Assembly: GCA_002749535.1 (NCBI GenBank)
Contig: MZZL01000382.1
Location: 124,001 to 188,000 of the forward strand
Length of the DNA stretch: 64,000 nt
Reading direction: 5' to 3'
Source: Apophysomyces variabilis
Taxonomy: Eukaryota > Mucoromycota > Mucoromycetes > Mucorales > Mucoraceae
This document shows, one piece after another, positions 33,710 to 45,334 of the stretch. Under the pieces are notes generated by a model, which saw only the letters and a list, made by a program, of their open reading frames with translations, was not told the origin of the DNA and searched no databases. Made by a program: the position numbers and the translations under genes. Within the stretch, counting starts at the first letter, position 1. Every line of letters begins with the position of its first letter.

Positions 33710-34120
33710 GGTAATAGTTGAGATACGATAGATGGAAGGAAAATGAAGTGGATGTAGAAGCAAGAACTCGCGAATTTTCCTTCCATTTTATAGCAAACAA
33801 AGGTCAAAAAATCTGCCCTTGCTTGAACGACTTTTACAGTCACTGACTTGTATTGAACTATGAGAAAAAAGGAAAGGTTTACTTGTGTTTACGAACCTGA
33901 CCATATACAACAATCCATTTAACGAAGCCTCATTCTGTAAACTTTCCAAGCGCAATCGGTGTTTAGGAATATTCCTATGTTACATCATTAAATATCGTAG
34001 AAGAACTCAAACCAAGAGTGACAATCTCTTGAATTCTTGATTTTCTTGGACAACGCTGCCAGTAGCTGTATTCTATAATTATAATGGATAATGGATGAAG
34101 TCTGTCAAAGAGAAGCGGTG
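33640..34120. repeat. Duplicated segment, copy 1 (with 36780-37240)
   Basis: First exon and upstream flank of the intact defensin gene. Blocks shared with the second copy, in order, are GTGAAACGCATGGTA around the start codon, TTTTCCTTC.ATTTTATA upstream, GTGTTTA.GA.CCTGA..ATA farther up, and GCCAGTAG.TGTAT followed by GATGAAGTC.GTCAAA at the far end. Order and spacing are conserved, so promoter and gene were duplicated together. Limits are approximate. Confidence 0.7.
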
Positions 34121-36502
34121 TGGATTCGCGCGAGCAATAAAACCGTTACTGGCAAAGCAAGCCCGTTTAGAATCTCCTAAAGTCCAAGTTCAACAAACAT
34201 AAACACAAACATTAGTATGCCGGTCTCCGGTCTGAACTGATTGAAGGTTTGCAGACAATCCCCCAAAAGTGGTTTAGATAGGAGAATCAGCCCATTACAT
34301 CTCTGTTACCGTTCATTCCACCTTGCCTGTTAAGGGCCAATGTGCTTTGAAAAAAAATTATAAACACCCCAAACTGTTTAAAGTTTTGTGTTGTTGGCAT
34401 GCTAAGACATCTGAATTCTCGATCCCCTGAGGCGCAGTTCATCGTCAAGCCGATATGCACCTGGTCACGCTCTTTGATATTCAGTGAAAAAAGTTGTAAT
34501 GCTTACCATTTGCCCAATCTTATGAAACTATTGTTGCACTCCAAACGGGATAATGGTTCTTAGGCGAATTCTCGTTTAGATTGATATTTTTTTCTTTGTC
34601 GTGACGTTATGTTAACCCGTCCATAGCCTTGAAATATGTTAATACCACGAAAGAAGGGCTAAACCAGCATGAGTTAGCATAAATTGTGCAAACAATCCAC
34701 AAGGATGTGAATCAGTTCTTTTTGAGGAAAGTACTTGACTACCCATGCAATCAATTGCAAGATTTCACCCCACAGCCTCACATTATTATTTACACGGTAG
34801 ATCAACAAATTAATATACTCCGATCTGGATGCTTGTGGTTCGAATGTAGGCTAGGTAACGTCTAATTAGTAATGACGTGTTATTGCGTCATACGATAGAA
34901 GGAGGGTGTGGATGATTACGCTATGTCATAATCCTTATATTTTCCATGTTTTATAAACAGCCAGCCAGAATACTTGCATTGCGACGAAGAGTGATTGTTT
35001 TTGCTTCGTGATGTTGATATCGGAGATCATATAATAGTTCCGCTCATTTATTAAGTTTTGCTTCAGAACAGCTAAGGTTAGGCCAATTTGCCGAAGAAGC
35101 TCGGGAATGGTGGGTAAGAAACTGACGATCTTTGGGTTCTAACTAAATGCATCCTGTTCATAAGCAATAGTCCCGCCTCATCCGCCATGCTGGGTATCAT
35201 TACCATATCACTACGTGTATCCTTCTGACCGGCCTATTATATTCTGCACTTGAAGATTATTTGATTTTACTTGCCTGCTTGAGTCAGAATCCATTATTTT
35301 CAGGTATCAAATTAAACTTTGTGGACAAGTTGCTCGTAGAGACAGTGCTGCTGTGTGAATGATGGGCATGTCACAATGCTGCAGATTTTGGATCGCCAAC
35401 TTTCTGAAATTGGGTGATGTGGCGAAGCAAATTCCTGGGTTACGCACGTTGCTGTTTTTCTGGAAACCAGGTATTTCCTTTGTACTACATAAACTGGCAC
35501 ATGGTGCCAGAAACATACAACTGCGTCCCACTAAAAGTGAAAGTGGAGAATAACAAAGGTGAATCAGCGAGAGCTCAGAAACCGTATTGCACAGGGTGAT
35601 GTGACCACCCACACATATACGTGATACGCGTTGTCGTCATAGATTGCTTATTTCCCAGGCAGATAGTAGGCATTTGTATTAGAGTTGATCTATTGATTTT
35701 GGCTTATACGCTTCCACAGGGGTAAGCGAAGAACTGGATATATATATTAGAAAGCAGCAGCAACGAACAGTTGTAATCTCATGCATATTGATTGAAGACT
35801 ATTGCTACCATCATCTGCTTTGCCTAACCGCGTCTTTTAAGGGCTTCTTTGAACGGTAATGTTATTGGCCTAGGACATATTGCTATGACCAGAGCAATCT
35901 CGGATTATTTGCTTATTGTCGACTTCACTGCCATCGATTCGCGCTAAACCTCAGCTTGTCCATGAAAGACAAATGATGCTAAATTCTCATTTGACGCAGC
36001 TATGTGCGTTTATCTCAACTTTACACATGCAAAATTATACTTGCCCTTAAAAATAACAGAGTCTGGAAGGTTAAGAAGTATCTTTCGGCTGGCTAATGCT
36101 TGCATATTCCTGCTCGCTCCAAACATCAGCTTGTCCGATGAAATTGTATGAACCTGTTATACGAATATAATTGAGACTGGATCATTTTGCATGAGTCATG
36201 GATTGATTCTCAGGGAAACTGTAGCATTTCTATATGTAGAAGACATTTCATTACAGACTTTGTCTTCTCTCTTGGCGTCATTTGCTTTTTCATAGAAAGA
36301 AAGTGTGGTTCAGGTCATACTCAAGAACTACTCGCTTTCAGTACCTGGAACAAATCCTGTAGTGATACTATTTTGAAGATTTCGTTCGTACAAGCAATTC
36401 TGCTGTATGTTTGAGGACGTTTTAATGCTGCCCTTAGTTGTCATCTGGCATTTAGACATAGTGGTATTTAGAAGACAGAGTACACTCAGGAAATGGAGTC
36501 CA
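33710..36502. other. AT-rich gene-free stretch between defensin loci
   Basis: About 2.8 kb. Besides the duplicated upstream segment (to about 34120) I see no gene, RNA or clear repeat. Frames at 35307-35612 on both strands are short and motif-free. Confidence 0.45.
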
Positions 36503-36853
36503 TCATTGCTCACTGCACTTGCAATTGCCTTCATTATCGCAAGCTCCGCTTCTATATCCTGATCCGTTACAATCAACCAGCCAACCGAGATTACCATTTG
36601 TCTTGCAAATGAGCTCTCTTTAGTGCAGATTTTCTACCATAGATTTTGTAAGGAACATAATAACAAAATCAGCGTTAAACCTACCTGGACCATACGACCC
36701 ATCAGTAGGAATGTTTTGAATGGCCGCTTTGACAGCATTAACGTGAGAAAAAGCATCGGAAAGTTCTTGATCAGCGTAGGCGGGGACCACACTAGCATCG
36801 ATTATGAGAACAAGGTAGAAAGAGGCGACACCCAGGATACAGTGAAACGCATG
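36503..36853 (-). pseudogene. Decayed defensin paralogue
   Basis: The first exon (36853-36685) starts with the same codons MRFT as the intact gene, but one base is missing at about codon 5 relative to that gene, so the frame closes after 16 codons. The donor gtaggt is intact. A second block (about 36617-36503, acceptor at ctaaag or nearby) carries a defensin-like end: a Cys, then WLVDC, GYRSGAC, and NCKC before TGA. The expected second cysteine of the C-x3-C pair is a Trp (TGG), one base away from a Cys codon. With a frameshift in the signal peptide and a lost half-cystine, it is most likely non-functional; a frameshift sequencing error plus a genuinely five-Cys peptide is less likely. Confidence 0.65.
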
Positions 36854-37240
36854 GTATAACTGGATGAATATGAGTAATATTAGAAAAGACGCAGCGGATG
36901 CAAAATCGTGTTAACTAATTTTTCCTTCATTTTATACTAAAGCAGACTTTCAAAGACGCCATCTTCCTTGTGTATAGAGGGACCTTTTATGATTCACTGC
37001 TGCAGAAAGCTACATACGTGTTTATGATCCTGAGGATATGTCGTAGTTTGCTCGGCAGGTGGTGTTTATGCATGCTGCTCGTTTTGTTAGATCCCTAATG
37101 TCTCTAGTGCAGCGAATTTTACGTCCCATAGCCAAAGCTTCTGAATGCTCCCTCTTCTTATAGTAAGGTGGCCAGTAGTTGTATCCATGATAGTAAATTA
37201 TGACAGATGAAGTCCGTCAAAACTGGCATCAACAGCGCGA
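36780..37240. repeat. Duplicated segment, copy 2 (with 33640-34120)
   Basis: First exon and upstream flank of the decayed defensin locus, colinear with copy 1 over about 460 bp with substantial divergence and small indels. Same orientation, about 3.1 kb apart, so a tandem duplication. Limits approximate. Confidence 0.68.
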
Positions 37241-38760
37241 TTGATGCAACAATTGATGACAGGGCCCTGCGTGTCTGAAGCTTCCTGCAGATCAGTCGGA
37301 TATGACTAACCCCTTAATCTGCCACGCTTATTCCGAAATTGTGGAAAGCGCAAGGAACCAGCGACATGACCTTACATACAAGCCTTGTCCATAATTCATC
37401 ATTTTTTTTCCGTGGATTTTGGTTCGTCTGTAAATCTACAGTTCTAGAAAAGCTGTTAGCTTGCTGTAGCATTTTTTACAAACCGACTGGAAACCACCAA
37501 AGATGTCTTTGATAGTGCTGGCTAGCTTAATTTCTCATATTCCTTAATTATAGATAGTCTCCGAATTAATAGTTGGGCAATCATTCCTTGCTCATTGTAA
37601 CTGTTTGGCGTTGAAGTGCTTTTCCGTTGGGGCATAGTTAAAACAATTACAGTGGACTTTTTTGCCTCTAATCTATGTTGCTGTGATAATCACCCTTCAT
37701 TGTCTTACATATACTGTAAAGCTTCGCGCTGTATTGAAGGAAATTACTATACTTTCCAACTTTGTTATCCAAGCCATAGCAAACTGCAGTTTTTCTGATA
37801 TTCAGGAGAGGTAACTGTTGAACATGATCAAAGGAATAAAAATGGTTTGCCTATTTATACATGTAAACAAGTTGATGGGCGGTTTTGCTGTCTCCACATG
37901 TGACAACGTTGAACGACATTAGTTGAATCTCCAGGTAAAAAGCGATCATATACGAGCAAAATTAGTCTGTAGTACATATCCAACTAGAATCTATCATTTA
38001 TATCAAATAGTAAAGTGGATGGAAACCTCAACAAGGAGGATACATTGAAGTTAATTGAAGATGTGTACCTATGTCTTCAAGATGTAAAAAGTCGATATCA
38101 GCAAGCTTCCTATCAATCGTGTGGCAAAAACGTCCAGGCTTTTGTACACGGTACATCCGGGACAAGCTAACTTTTTTATAGTGCCCTCCGCTAATGTCAA
38201 TCTTTGTTGATGCCAGCTTTCGCCTATTTTCAATTACTTCAAGGTTCCAAAATGAACATTATATGACAATGGAGTTACCTCGGGCACTCCTCCCCAGAAA
38301 CTATTTGAGAGCCGTTATGATGAACTAGACGCTGTTTGGCATATTAGCCAGTAATAATATCAAGAGAAAAGCGGAGGAACAAACCACAGGTAGCATCTCA
38401 GCAACTGATGGAGTGCCCGAGAGCTTATTCAATTAATAAGATTGCATTAGAGAAATGAAAATGGTGTAAGTGGGAAGTACAGGCAGAAATGCTACAGAAG
38501 GTACATTCTGGGGCACTTCCTCTATTACACACTACCTGCTTGGCCAGGACTATTTGAGGACGAAGTATGATTCTCAGTCGCTGATGTGCACTGAGGAAAG
38601 GGCAAACTTAGTAAACTAGGCGGATTACAGCCAATGACTCCTAACCAGTAACAACAGTCTTTTGGCAAAAGAAAGGCTCTGTTCTGATATAGAAATTAAC
38701 TTTGACTGGAACTACTAAACCCAAAGTTGATCAGGTTATAGCCAATGAATATTGATCCCT
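36854..38760. other. AT-rich gene-free stretch with a short inverted repeat
   Basis: About 1.9 kb. It includes the copy-2 upstream DNA and a perfect 12-bp inverted repeat CTCGGGCACTCC at 38279-38290 against 38410-38421. No gene supported. Confidence 0.45.
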
Positions 38761-39238
38761 TCAGTCATCATCATCGTCATCATCGTCGTCGTCGTCATGA
38801 TGGCGACAGTGGCAAGCACCTTTCTTGCAATATCCTCCTATCTTTCCCGTTACAATACAACGGAGTGCGCAAGCTGTGTTTCCGACTTGAAGTACATCGC
38901 ACGTGAACTTTTCCAGGCCTTTTATAACAACCGTGTCAGTAAAACAAATGAAAACAAGTACATCTCTTACTCCTACCTTCAATATTGCTTTCCTTCATAA
39001 TTTCCAGGATCTCATATGCTTTGTTTAACTTTGCATCGCCAGTGTGTGACACACTCCCGTTCGAGCCCATGTTGACCTCATCAATTGACGGTGGGTTTGG
39101 GTCAACGACTTTTAGGGCATGGCCAACTTGATCTGAGGAAATTGCCGGAATCGGACGAGTACGGCCTTGGATTACACCTGCATGAACCATGGCTGCCAGA
39201 TAGGCATATGTTATGCTAACAATAATAAAGACTTGCAT
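38761..39238 (-). CDS. Defensin-type peptide precursor with C-terminal poly-aspartate tail
   Basis: Exons 39238-38977 and 38918-38761 (intron gtagga..ataaaag) give 139 aa. Signal peptide MQVFIIVSITYAYLAAMVHA, then a long pro-region of about 67 residues, then a cysteine domain: C-x9-C-x3-C-x9-C-x4-C-x-C with ACALRC, GGYC and CHC. This matches the ancient invertebrate-type defensin fold better than the neighbour at 33.4 kb. The chain does not stop after the last cysteine: RHH is followed by eleven Asp residues and then TGA. There is no KR directly before the domain (GLEKFTC), so processing may use another protease. The acidic run could neutralise the cationic peptide until removed; this is inference. 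Both GAC and GAT codons encode the run, so it is not a simple recent triplet expansion. Confidence 0.85.
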
Positions 39239-40413
39239 AATATTAAGCGTCAGCGAATAACTGGTAAGAAACAAAGCTGTATACAGTCCGAAAAACAGAA
39301 ACAGTAATCTGGCAATTATATAGAAAATTTGATTTCTCAGTTCGGTATTGCATTTATCTACTCTGTAAAAACAGTGTCATCTCGCACATACATAATATAA
39401 TTCCATATGATTTTCTTGCAAATGAAGAGACTCAGTTTTAGTTTCCATGGATAGCCATGCACATAAGGATCTGTTCGGAGGTGATTGTGGAATATAATTA
39501 TTAGAGTAGGGTTCTTGTTTTTGCAGCACTGGTGAAACGGCGCATATTTAAACGTAGTCGGCGAATAATAAGGTTAGCTAATTAACTTCCCCTCGGCTAA
39601 ATAAATTCCGTTTTTATTTGCTACAGCGATAAGCTTGGTAGAAAATTTAAAATTAGGATTAGACTTTTCGTCAATGCAATTAGCCATAATGGCGCATATC
39701 GCAATAAGATAAAGTGACATATCATTGATACCTATAATTTCATGGACTGGCAAGCGGACGCAACATATTGGAAACATCCGCATTCGTAGACATTGTATAC
39801 CTCCAGCAGGGCTCACCCATAAAAGTCCTAAACGTCACTCTAGGCTCTGACGTTCCTTCCTATTTGTTCTGTAAACCTCACTATATTTATCATCTACAAA
39901 AGGATGAATGGGCTCTACAATAAGAAAGCCGATTTTTTCCCGTCTTATAAGCAATGCGGCAACATGTACATCGATCAATGGTAATAAAGATGAGTATGCG
40001 TTGTGCAAGTGCATCAGTGAACGTAACTGTACATGGAAACCTCTAGAAGCTATTCATGCTAGCACATACATCTTACGATCCATAATAATGTCGGTTTTTC
40101 TTGAATACGTCACTGCAAAGATAACTTGCAGCCATTGATCCTTCGGCAAAGAGTTTATTTATGCCAGCGCGCCTTAAGCTCGAAAAGAGACATGTCGCTG
40201 GAAAACAACTGGCATTAAGGGGAAAAGAATAGATGTTGATGTTGCTGAATTATAGTTGTCAATAACTCTTGCCAGCGGAAATCCAACGTTTATGCAACCG
40301 CCGTGATCGCTATCGCTAAAGGAGAAAGTGTTGGGGCCATCTCCGCTACGCCAGTTCATCGAACAGAAAAAGTTGTCACGCTCGTACCTGCTAAACGCAA
40401 CTTTTTAGTTTCT
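39239..40413. other. Intergenic region
   Basis: About 1.2 kb between the defensin gene (minus) and the Rpp30 gene (plus). A 48-codon minus frame at 39574-39720 starts with a hydrophobic MSLYLIAICAIMANC but has no further support. Nothing else seen. Confidence 0.45.
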
Positions 40414-41676
40414 ATGTTCTTTGACTTCAACATTCCATATCCAAAACAAGCAGACCATGCTGCCATAGATCGTCTCGAGAAAATATTAACTCGCATTAGC
40501 CAAAGTAAATCAAAGGACGCCAGTCGTGTGTGCGCCAAAGGATTCGTTCATTAACTACGCATTTGTCAGTGCCGAGAGCCACTGTAGCATTGAATCATAC
40601 AGTCGGCAATATCAAAGACGCACAGGTATCGACCTATACGAAGCAACAGAGACGGACAGAATGGTTCTGTCGTTTCTTTTCTTGTCGGTTTGCGTAACAC
40701 GAATGTTTTTTTATATCAAGGAATTTAACCCAGTGAACCCTGGCCGATTCTCTACGGTGAAGCAGCTGAAGCGCTTGACAGTCGTAGTCGAGGATCCTAA
40801 GAAAAACTACCAATTGGTAAGAAAGCCAAAGTAAATCGTGCAGGCAGTATGAATCAACCTTTTGGCATCACAGGTGACGACGAACCCACTTTATCAGACT
40901 ATGGATATTCTTGCTGTCCAACCAACCAATATTGATGTCTGCAAACACGCTTGCCAATCTTACGACGTGGATCTGATTTCAATGGATCTTTCTCAGAAAG
41001 GTGTATCTCCAGGCTATGCATCAACTAAAGTGGCATTAAATCGTGGTGTCTTTTTCGAAATTTGTTATACACAAGCATTTCGAGGTAAGTACATGGTCAG
41101 AGAGACTAGCTTTTACTTGCTAGCTACTATCCTTTTCATTAATAAATACTAAACAAGAAAATTTGCATAGATCCTAGTCGAAGGGCCATTTTCTTTAGCA
41201 ACGTGAAACGACTAGTCGATATCACACGAGGCGATAACTTGATATTTTCTAGTGGAGCCCTTCAAGCATTAGAAATCAAAAAGCCATCGGATATGCGAAT
41301 GATGTACGTGATCACCGTTTGAAAACAATATATGGATATTGAATTACACTCACTTCAAAACGGGTTGATGTTCCAGGGGTCTTTTATTTGGAATGACTCC
41401 AGAGCAAGTCGAAGCTGCAGTAGGTTGCAATTACAACCGACTGTTAATGAAGGCTGGTAAGCGTTTTTTTTTTTTTTACTTTTCCTCACCCTTTTTCAAT
41501 CGAGAAGCAACAGATTATGCTAATGATTAAAACTAGAAACTCGCAAGAGCACATTCAATGCAGCTATACGTGTTGAACCCCTTGCTGGTGCAGAAGCTAC
41601 AGAAGGGCAGAAGCGAAAACAGGACCAACCGAATCAGGGCAAAAAGAAGAAAGCAAAAATACAGAATACAGCATGA
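40414..41676 (+). CDS. RPP30: RNase P/MRP protein subunit Rpp30 (yeast Rpp1)
   Basis: Seven exons (40414-40504, 40570-40625, 40721-40816, 40874-41084, 41171-41303, 41377-41456, 41537-41676) give 268 aa, the same length as the human protein. Subunit of nuclear RNase P and RNase MRP, needed for 5' maturation of tRNA and for rRNA processing. Family landmarks in order: MFFDFNIPYP, TVALNHTV, LKRLTVVVEDPKKN, MDILAVQPTN, DVDLISMDLS, NRGVFFEICY, SRRAIFFSNVKRLVDI, NLIFSSGA, PSDMRMMGLLFGMTPEQVEAAV and ETRKSTFNAAI. The fold is a TIM-barrel of the PHP type. The C-terminus is Lys-rich (GKKKKAK), likely a nuclear signal. The first intron is supported because only that splice gives the conserved VALNH strand. 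Confidence 0.93.
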
Positions 41677-41930
41677 TCAGCGGCGTGATCGTCATCGATG
41701 GAAAAACGGATTGTGTATCTCCTATACTTGCATTTTCGCATGGTGTTTCGTTCTTTTAGAAAAAGTACTTCATGGCAAAAACTACTACATCTGCGGATAA
41801 ACGGTTTTTGATATATATAAGGTTTAACGCATCATAACTTCAATCTGCAATGGCGAAATTTTAATATACAATATATATGGACATGATCTGGCAACTTTTC
41901 TGACAGTCATTTGTTTTTGCAACTGATTTT

Positions 41931-43214
41931 TTATTTGAGATAGAGTTCGTAGATGTTTTTAGCATATCGTACAAGGTTCTCGTGCTTGCGAACCAGACCC
42001 CGTAATGTATGTGCTTGGTGCTTTTCCCTTTCCTCGATAGATGCATCCGTAATCTGGGGAGCAGCCAGAATAACGTGCAGATAAGAGAAGATGACAGCAT
42101 CAGCCCAAGTAGGCTCACTACAGCCATTCATTCATGTTAATAGCTCAACATCCCGTTTGCCTTTTTCTGCCATATTTCACCGTATCCTTACCTTGCGTTA
42201 AAGAAATATGTGTTGTCACCCAACTTGACGGAAAGCGCTTCCAAAGCTTCTTCTGCCTGTTGATAGATCTATACTAACCATATTAGATAACAACCGATCC
42301 CTCTTTTCTTCCTTCTCCCTCAGTGCAATTCCCTTTAAGTTACCTCTTCTCGAATCAAGATATCCCGATCAATTAACAACGTTTGTAGGATATCGTTTTT
42401 CTTTTGATAAGCAAGCCATGAATTCACGGGTGCTGGCAGATGACCGAAATAGGCTTGAGCGGTGGCTATATAGTTAGGAGGCTCCAACCACATCGAGAAC
42501 AACTAGTTTTACCATGGGATACTGTATCAGAACCCATCATTTACATAAAGGCGTCCATACTAATATACTAACCATGGCTGCATGTAACTTTGTCTTTGTC
42601 AACGCAATGAATGCTTTGCCTTGTTCTTCCGATGGTTTGTCCTTGATCTAAGCGATAATACTAAGTCTCAATTTTCTTCCCCCAACATCATTGCATGAAT
42701 TGCTCTTTACCATATCCTTTATCCATTGATGGATCTGTTCTCCATGATATACAGAACCGGTCACCGTTGCCAAAAACGGTAATTTCCCTACCCATAACTC
42801 AATCTCACAACTTCGGGAACCGTGATCTATTTTCTCCATTCCGTCGTTGCTTACCTGAAGGAGACGCGTGAGGTTCGTTGCTATTAACAATGTCTACGTC
42901 GATGTTGCAAAATTTCAAGTACATCTTTGGTCGGGCGAAAGAATGGTTAAATTCCTGCTGCAATGTTCTTCCATGCCATAGAAAAGCAAAACAGTATTTA
43001 CTTGGATTTCTAAACAGTCAGCATCGAAGCTTCCCCACGAATTTCTATAACCGGGCCCGTAAATATACAGTGTGTCTTTGTTCAATCGTGGTGCTTCAAA
43101 GACAGGGGGATAGATCTTGCGTGGAAAGTTCTTTAGCTTAAGAAATTCGAGGCATGCGGGGAGTTCAATCGTAGGTAAGCTTGGCAGACTGCCAAAACTT
43201 TCGGAGCTCGTCAT
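41931..43214 (-). CDS. Metaxin/Sam37-type outer mitochondrial membrane protein
   Basis: Seven exons (43214-43002, 42924-42855, 42787-42711, 42647-42573, 42502-42344, 42256-42192, 42117-41931) give 281 aa. The glutathione-transferase-like N-terminal fold starts at LYIYGPGYRNSWGSFDADCL and continues MYLKFCNIDVDIV, NEPHASPSGKLPFL, which is the metaxin signature. The GST-C-like half contains MWLEPPNY, ALSVKLGDNTYFF, EPTWADAVIFSYLHVIL and ends in a helix LVRYAKNIYELYLK. Expected role: part of the SAM complex that inserts beta-barrel proteins into the outer membrane. No C-terminal membrane anchor is obvious, as in metaxin-2. I cannot decide between Mtx1/Sam37 and Mtx2/Sam35. It converges with the Rpp30 gene, the stops being 254 bp apart. 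Confidence 0.88.
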
Positions 43215-43522
43215 ATTCGTTTTTCTTGATTAGCCACGGCGGTAGAAAATATACTTGTTATAAAGTGGTAACGGCAAGGGTTCGCGTTGTCAGTGAACAA
43301 TCTTGCAAGCAGTTCATTCTCTGGGCTTCAATCTGAAAGGTGACTTGCAAAAAAGTCCAATATCTCTTTGGTGTCAAAAAAATCAGGCAGAACTCCCATT
43401 GCCTAATTTAGCGGGCCGCTGTGGATACCAATGCCAATTTTATGCTTGTAACAGTAACAACATTTTAAGCTAAAAGAGATAGGATGAGCTGTCCCATCTA
43501 GCAAGCAATTTGCATATGCTGG

Positions 43523-43753
43523 TCAGCGCCTCTGAAGGCTACACACATTGCCATCGGCATCCCAAGGCACTGTACAAACGGGACAAATTTTAAAAGGCTC
43601 CGGAAGAATAAGCGAATCTGTTACAGCAAGAAGAAATTGTTGTAGATGCCGTATCAACGAAAAACTGCTGATCCTTTCATTGGTCCACAACTTTTTTTTG
43701 CGGGAAAGCGACGCCATGATCAGACATGTCTGTGCCACCACAACCTCATGCAT
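43523..43753 (-). CDS. Uncertain small ORF with CPVC motif
   Basis: A 76-codon frame starting MHEVVVAQTCLIMASLSRKKK and ending KICPVCTVPWDADGNVCSLQRR. The CPVC...C arrangement near the end might be half a zinc site, and the middle looks helical. Upstream minus-strand DNA to 44050 is not coding in a compatible frame. No family recognised; it could be a terminal exon of a longer gene or chance. Confidence 0.25.
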   Translation of the reverse strand: MHEVVVAQTCLIMASLSRKKKLWTNERISSFSLIRHLQQFLLAVTDSLILPEPFKICPVCTVPWDADGNVCSLQRR

Positions 43754-45334
43754 TTTCACACCACGTTAGGATTTCTGAAGAACAGTTCGCGAAGTGGAAG
43801 ATCAACAGCATCTTTGCTGGAATGCCAGTGTGTGAATGAACCGATTTTACTCAGGTTTGCACCAGGCTTTTTGGCTTATTGCCTAAAGATTACGGTCCTT
43901 TCAAAAGCGAGGTCTGTGGTGAAGTCGATTCTTGGCTCAATTTCTACAAACGTGTTTGATGTGTCTGTTCAAATTTACTGGAAACATATCGAATATATAG
44001 CTGGACAAATGGAGCGTTAAAAAGCATTTGGATGACGGCCGCAGCTGGCGAATTCTGGGACTGCCGACGTCGTATGTAATGGGCTGCAATACGGTAATGC
44101 GATAACTCCGGTGTAAGTCTGATACTGTGAAGGTAAATGTAGAAAAGCTGAGTGTTATCCGGGTTTACTAGCAAAAATAAGAGTGAAAAACTAATGAAAT
44201 ACACTGTAACTGATTTGTACATTCAATGTGTTTGCGGTTGTGCCCTGTTGGCACTACTTAAGTACTTGTGTACCTCCGACTACAGCAGTAATCTTTTAGG
44301 AACACTGCGATTTATACAAAAAACTGAGAAATAGGACAACTATGACATCTAGCTTGGTGAGTGTAGCGATATTTACGTTTAGGACTTGGGACAATCCACT
44401 CTTGGTAATAGTACGACATCCATCTTAACAAGGTGCGACTTTACTTTCCGGATAAGAGTATACACCTGTATTTGGAAAACGCAACAATTCCTTACACTGC
44501 AAGTGCACGCATACATGGTCACACCTTCCTTTCTTTGATTAGGTCCCGCAAATACTAAAAAATTTTACACACGATAATAATATCGTCAAATTAGGATCAC
44601 AAGAACTCATTGATTGATAATTAATCCAAGTCATTTAGCGCGCTTATCACCCCTGATCGCTGCAACATCCATAATATTGCATCAGGGAAGAAAAAAAAAA
44701 GGCCAAAAAAAAAGTAAGATGGCATTCTTAAATGGGGCATGTTATTCCTTTGTTGGCATGTCTTGGTTTAAATATGGTGAGTGCGTTAGAAGCATGTATG
44801 AAAGAAAAAAAACAAAGGGGCGTAAGGGTAGGGAAAGAGGCTTAACTATCTCTCTCTTTCTCTCTATGTGTGTGGTGTCTATGTGTGTATGTGTGTTCGA
44901 GAACCCATTAGCCAAAAGTCTGTTGATTGACTGTTTAAGGAAGGTGTCATGCATAAAACATCTTTCTGCCACAGATGAATGCTTTTTCTTCTCTTATTTA
45001 TTTCAAACTCCCCCCGCCCTCTCCCCTTTCCCTTAGATGCGCGGGAAAATAAATAGAGCAAACTAGGGAAAAGTGCTTAGAATGTAAATGACTCAAAAAG
45101 ATAACAATGCGTCTATATTTATGCCAATCACTCTCAAATCAAGAACTCTTTGAAAAGGGAGGCTTAAAAATCGGAAAGGGATGCGTTATACTTTTTCGAA
45201 TAGCACGTTGATGCCATCCTTCCTAGATACAGAAAACGAAACGTACATCATCCAGCTATCACGATTTTTTTGGTTCATTTTATATTATCTTTCTGGAAGA
45301 AACATGGAGCCCGCCAGGAGCTACAGAAAAGAAC
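43754..45334. other. Intergenic stretch with no supported gene
   Basis: About 1.6 kb. Low-complexity A-, T- and TC-rich tracts dominate 44690-45030, producing long but meaningless frames. A perfect E2F-type octamer GCGGGAAA lies at 45041-45048, and another at 43700-43707 inside the uncertain small ORF. Confidence 0.4.

Noticed and set aside
39574..39720. 48-codon minus frame with hydrophobic start (MSLYLIAICAIMANC)
   Set aside because: No cysteine pattern, no processing site, weak signal-peptide shape; likely chance.
44614..45036. 140-codon plus frame
   Set aside because: Made of A/G- and TC-rich low complexity; no domain or convincing start.
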